Source: Planctomycetota bacterium (GTDB lineage: Bacteria; Planctomycetota; Phycisphaerae; WQYP01). From it: a DNA stretch of 6,951 nucleotides. The stretch lies in assembly GCA_021785155.1 (NCBI GenBank), contig JAJYGE010000310.1, positions 8,009 to 14,959 of the forward strand, given 5' to 3'. Shown here in pieces: positions 6,796 to 6,951 of this stretch; the first letter of the stretch is position 1; each line of letters starts with the position of its first letter. A program made the translations under genes and the position numbers. The notes beneath the pieces were generated by a model. That model was not told where the DNA came from and did not search any database. It saw only the letters and a list, made by a program, of their open reading frames with translations.

Positions 6796-6811
6796 CACGG
6801 CCATAACCGTG
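6796..6811. repeat. Short inverted repeat upstream of the PEP-CTERM gene
   Basis: CACGG and CCGTG are separated by six bases (CCATAA), about 100 bases before the PEP-CTERM start. This is a second, weaker candidate regulatory site in the same upstream region. Confidence 0.25.
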
Positions 6812-6951
6812 TGAACAAAACTTTCGTCGTCGCCGTGGTGGCTGATTATTGAAATTCTCATCGACATTCTGCACTCAAAAATCAACCGTCCTGTTGCAAT
6901 CGCTCGGACTGATTTCAGAGCCATCTCTTAACCTATAGCACAAGTCTACAA

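Larger units (their letters stand above)
6698..6951. other. Upstream region of the PEP-CTERM gene, no firm gene
   Basis: This 254-bp stretch holds the ribosome binding site and two inverted repeats listed separately. A 76-codon minus-strand frame (6694-6924) spans it and ends in an ATGA overlap with the PEP-CTERM start. Its translation has no recognisable domain, signal peptide or strong ribosome binding site, so I do not call it a gene. I see no clear -35/-10 pair. The region is most simply a promoter plus leader. Confidence 0.4.

Noticed and set aside
1..6951. tRNA, rRNA, CRISPR arrays, insertion sequences, phage genes
   Set aside because: I looked for them on both strands and saw no cloverleaf, regularly spaced repeats, transposase motifs or phage proteins.

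Overview
All supported genes in this window lie on the minus strand, so transcription runs from right to left. In transcription order they are a PEP-CTERM-anchored exported protein (5801-6697), a pseudopilin-like protein of the H-X9-DG class (4556-5611), a large secreted GH127/DUF1680-type glycosidase with added C-terminal sandwich domains (1156-4446), and a second, paralogous GH127/DUF1680 protein that starts at 828 and runs off the left edge. Every gene has a Shine-Dalgarno-like purine tract, and every product carries an export signal (three Sec signal peptides and one type IV prepilin leader). The whole window therefore encodes envelope or extracellular proteins.

The organism is probably a polysaccharide-degrading member of the PVC group. 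A Phycisphaerae-like planctomycete is my best guess, with Lentisphaerota or Verrucomicrobiota as alternatives. This rests on three co-occurring features typical of those lineages: PEP-CTERM proteins ending in VPEPASLGL plus a short hydrophobic stretch and RRRK, stand-alone pseudopilin-like proteins with a C-terminal DG motif next to carbohydrate enzymes, and duplicated DUF1680 enzymes. It is an inference, since no phylogenetic marker gene is present.

Region by region: 1-828 is the truncated paralog. 829-1155 is an intergenic stretch with an 18-bp near-palindrome and an unexplained open frame that joins the downstream gene. 1156-4446 is the complete glycosidase. 4447-4555 is a short spacer. 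4556-5611 is the pseudopilin. 5612-5800 is a spacer with a strong hairpin and a perfect TTGACA hexamer. 5801-6697 is the PEP-CTERM gene. 6698-6951 is its upstream region, with two inverted repeats.

A reasonable working picture is an exported carbohydrate-use locus. Two related enzymes would cleave a furanoside- or arabinose-type linkage outside the cytoplasm, while the pseudopilin and the PEP-CTERM protein would be surface or envelope partners. The co-function is inferred from neighbourhood and shared export. Substrate specificity cannot be read from the sequence. I found no RNA genes, CRISPR array, insertion sequence or phage genes.
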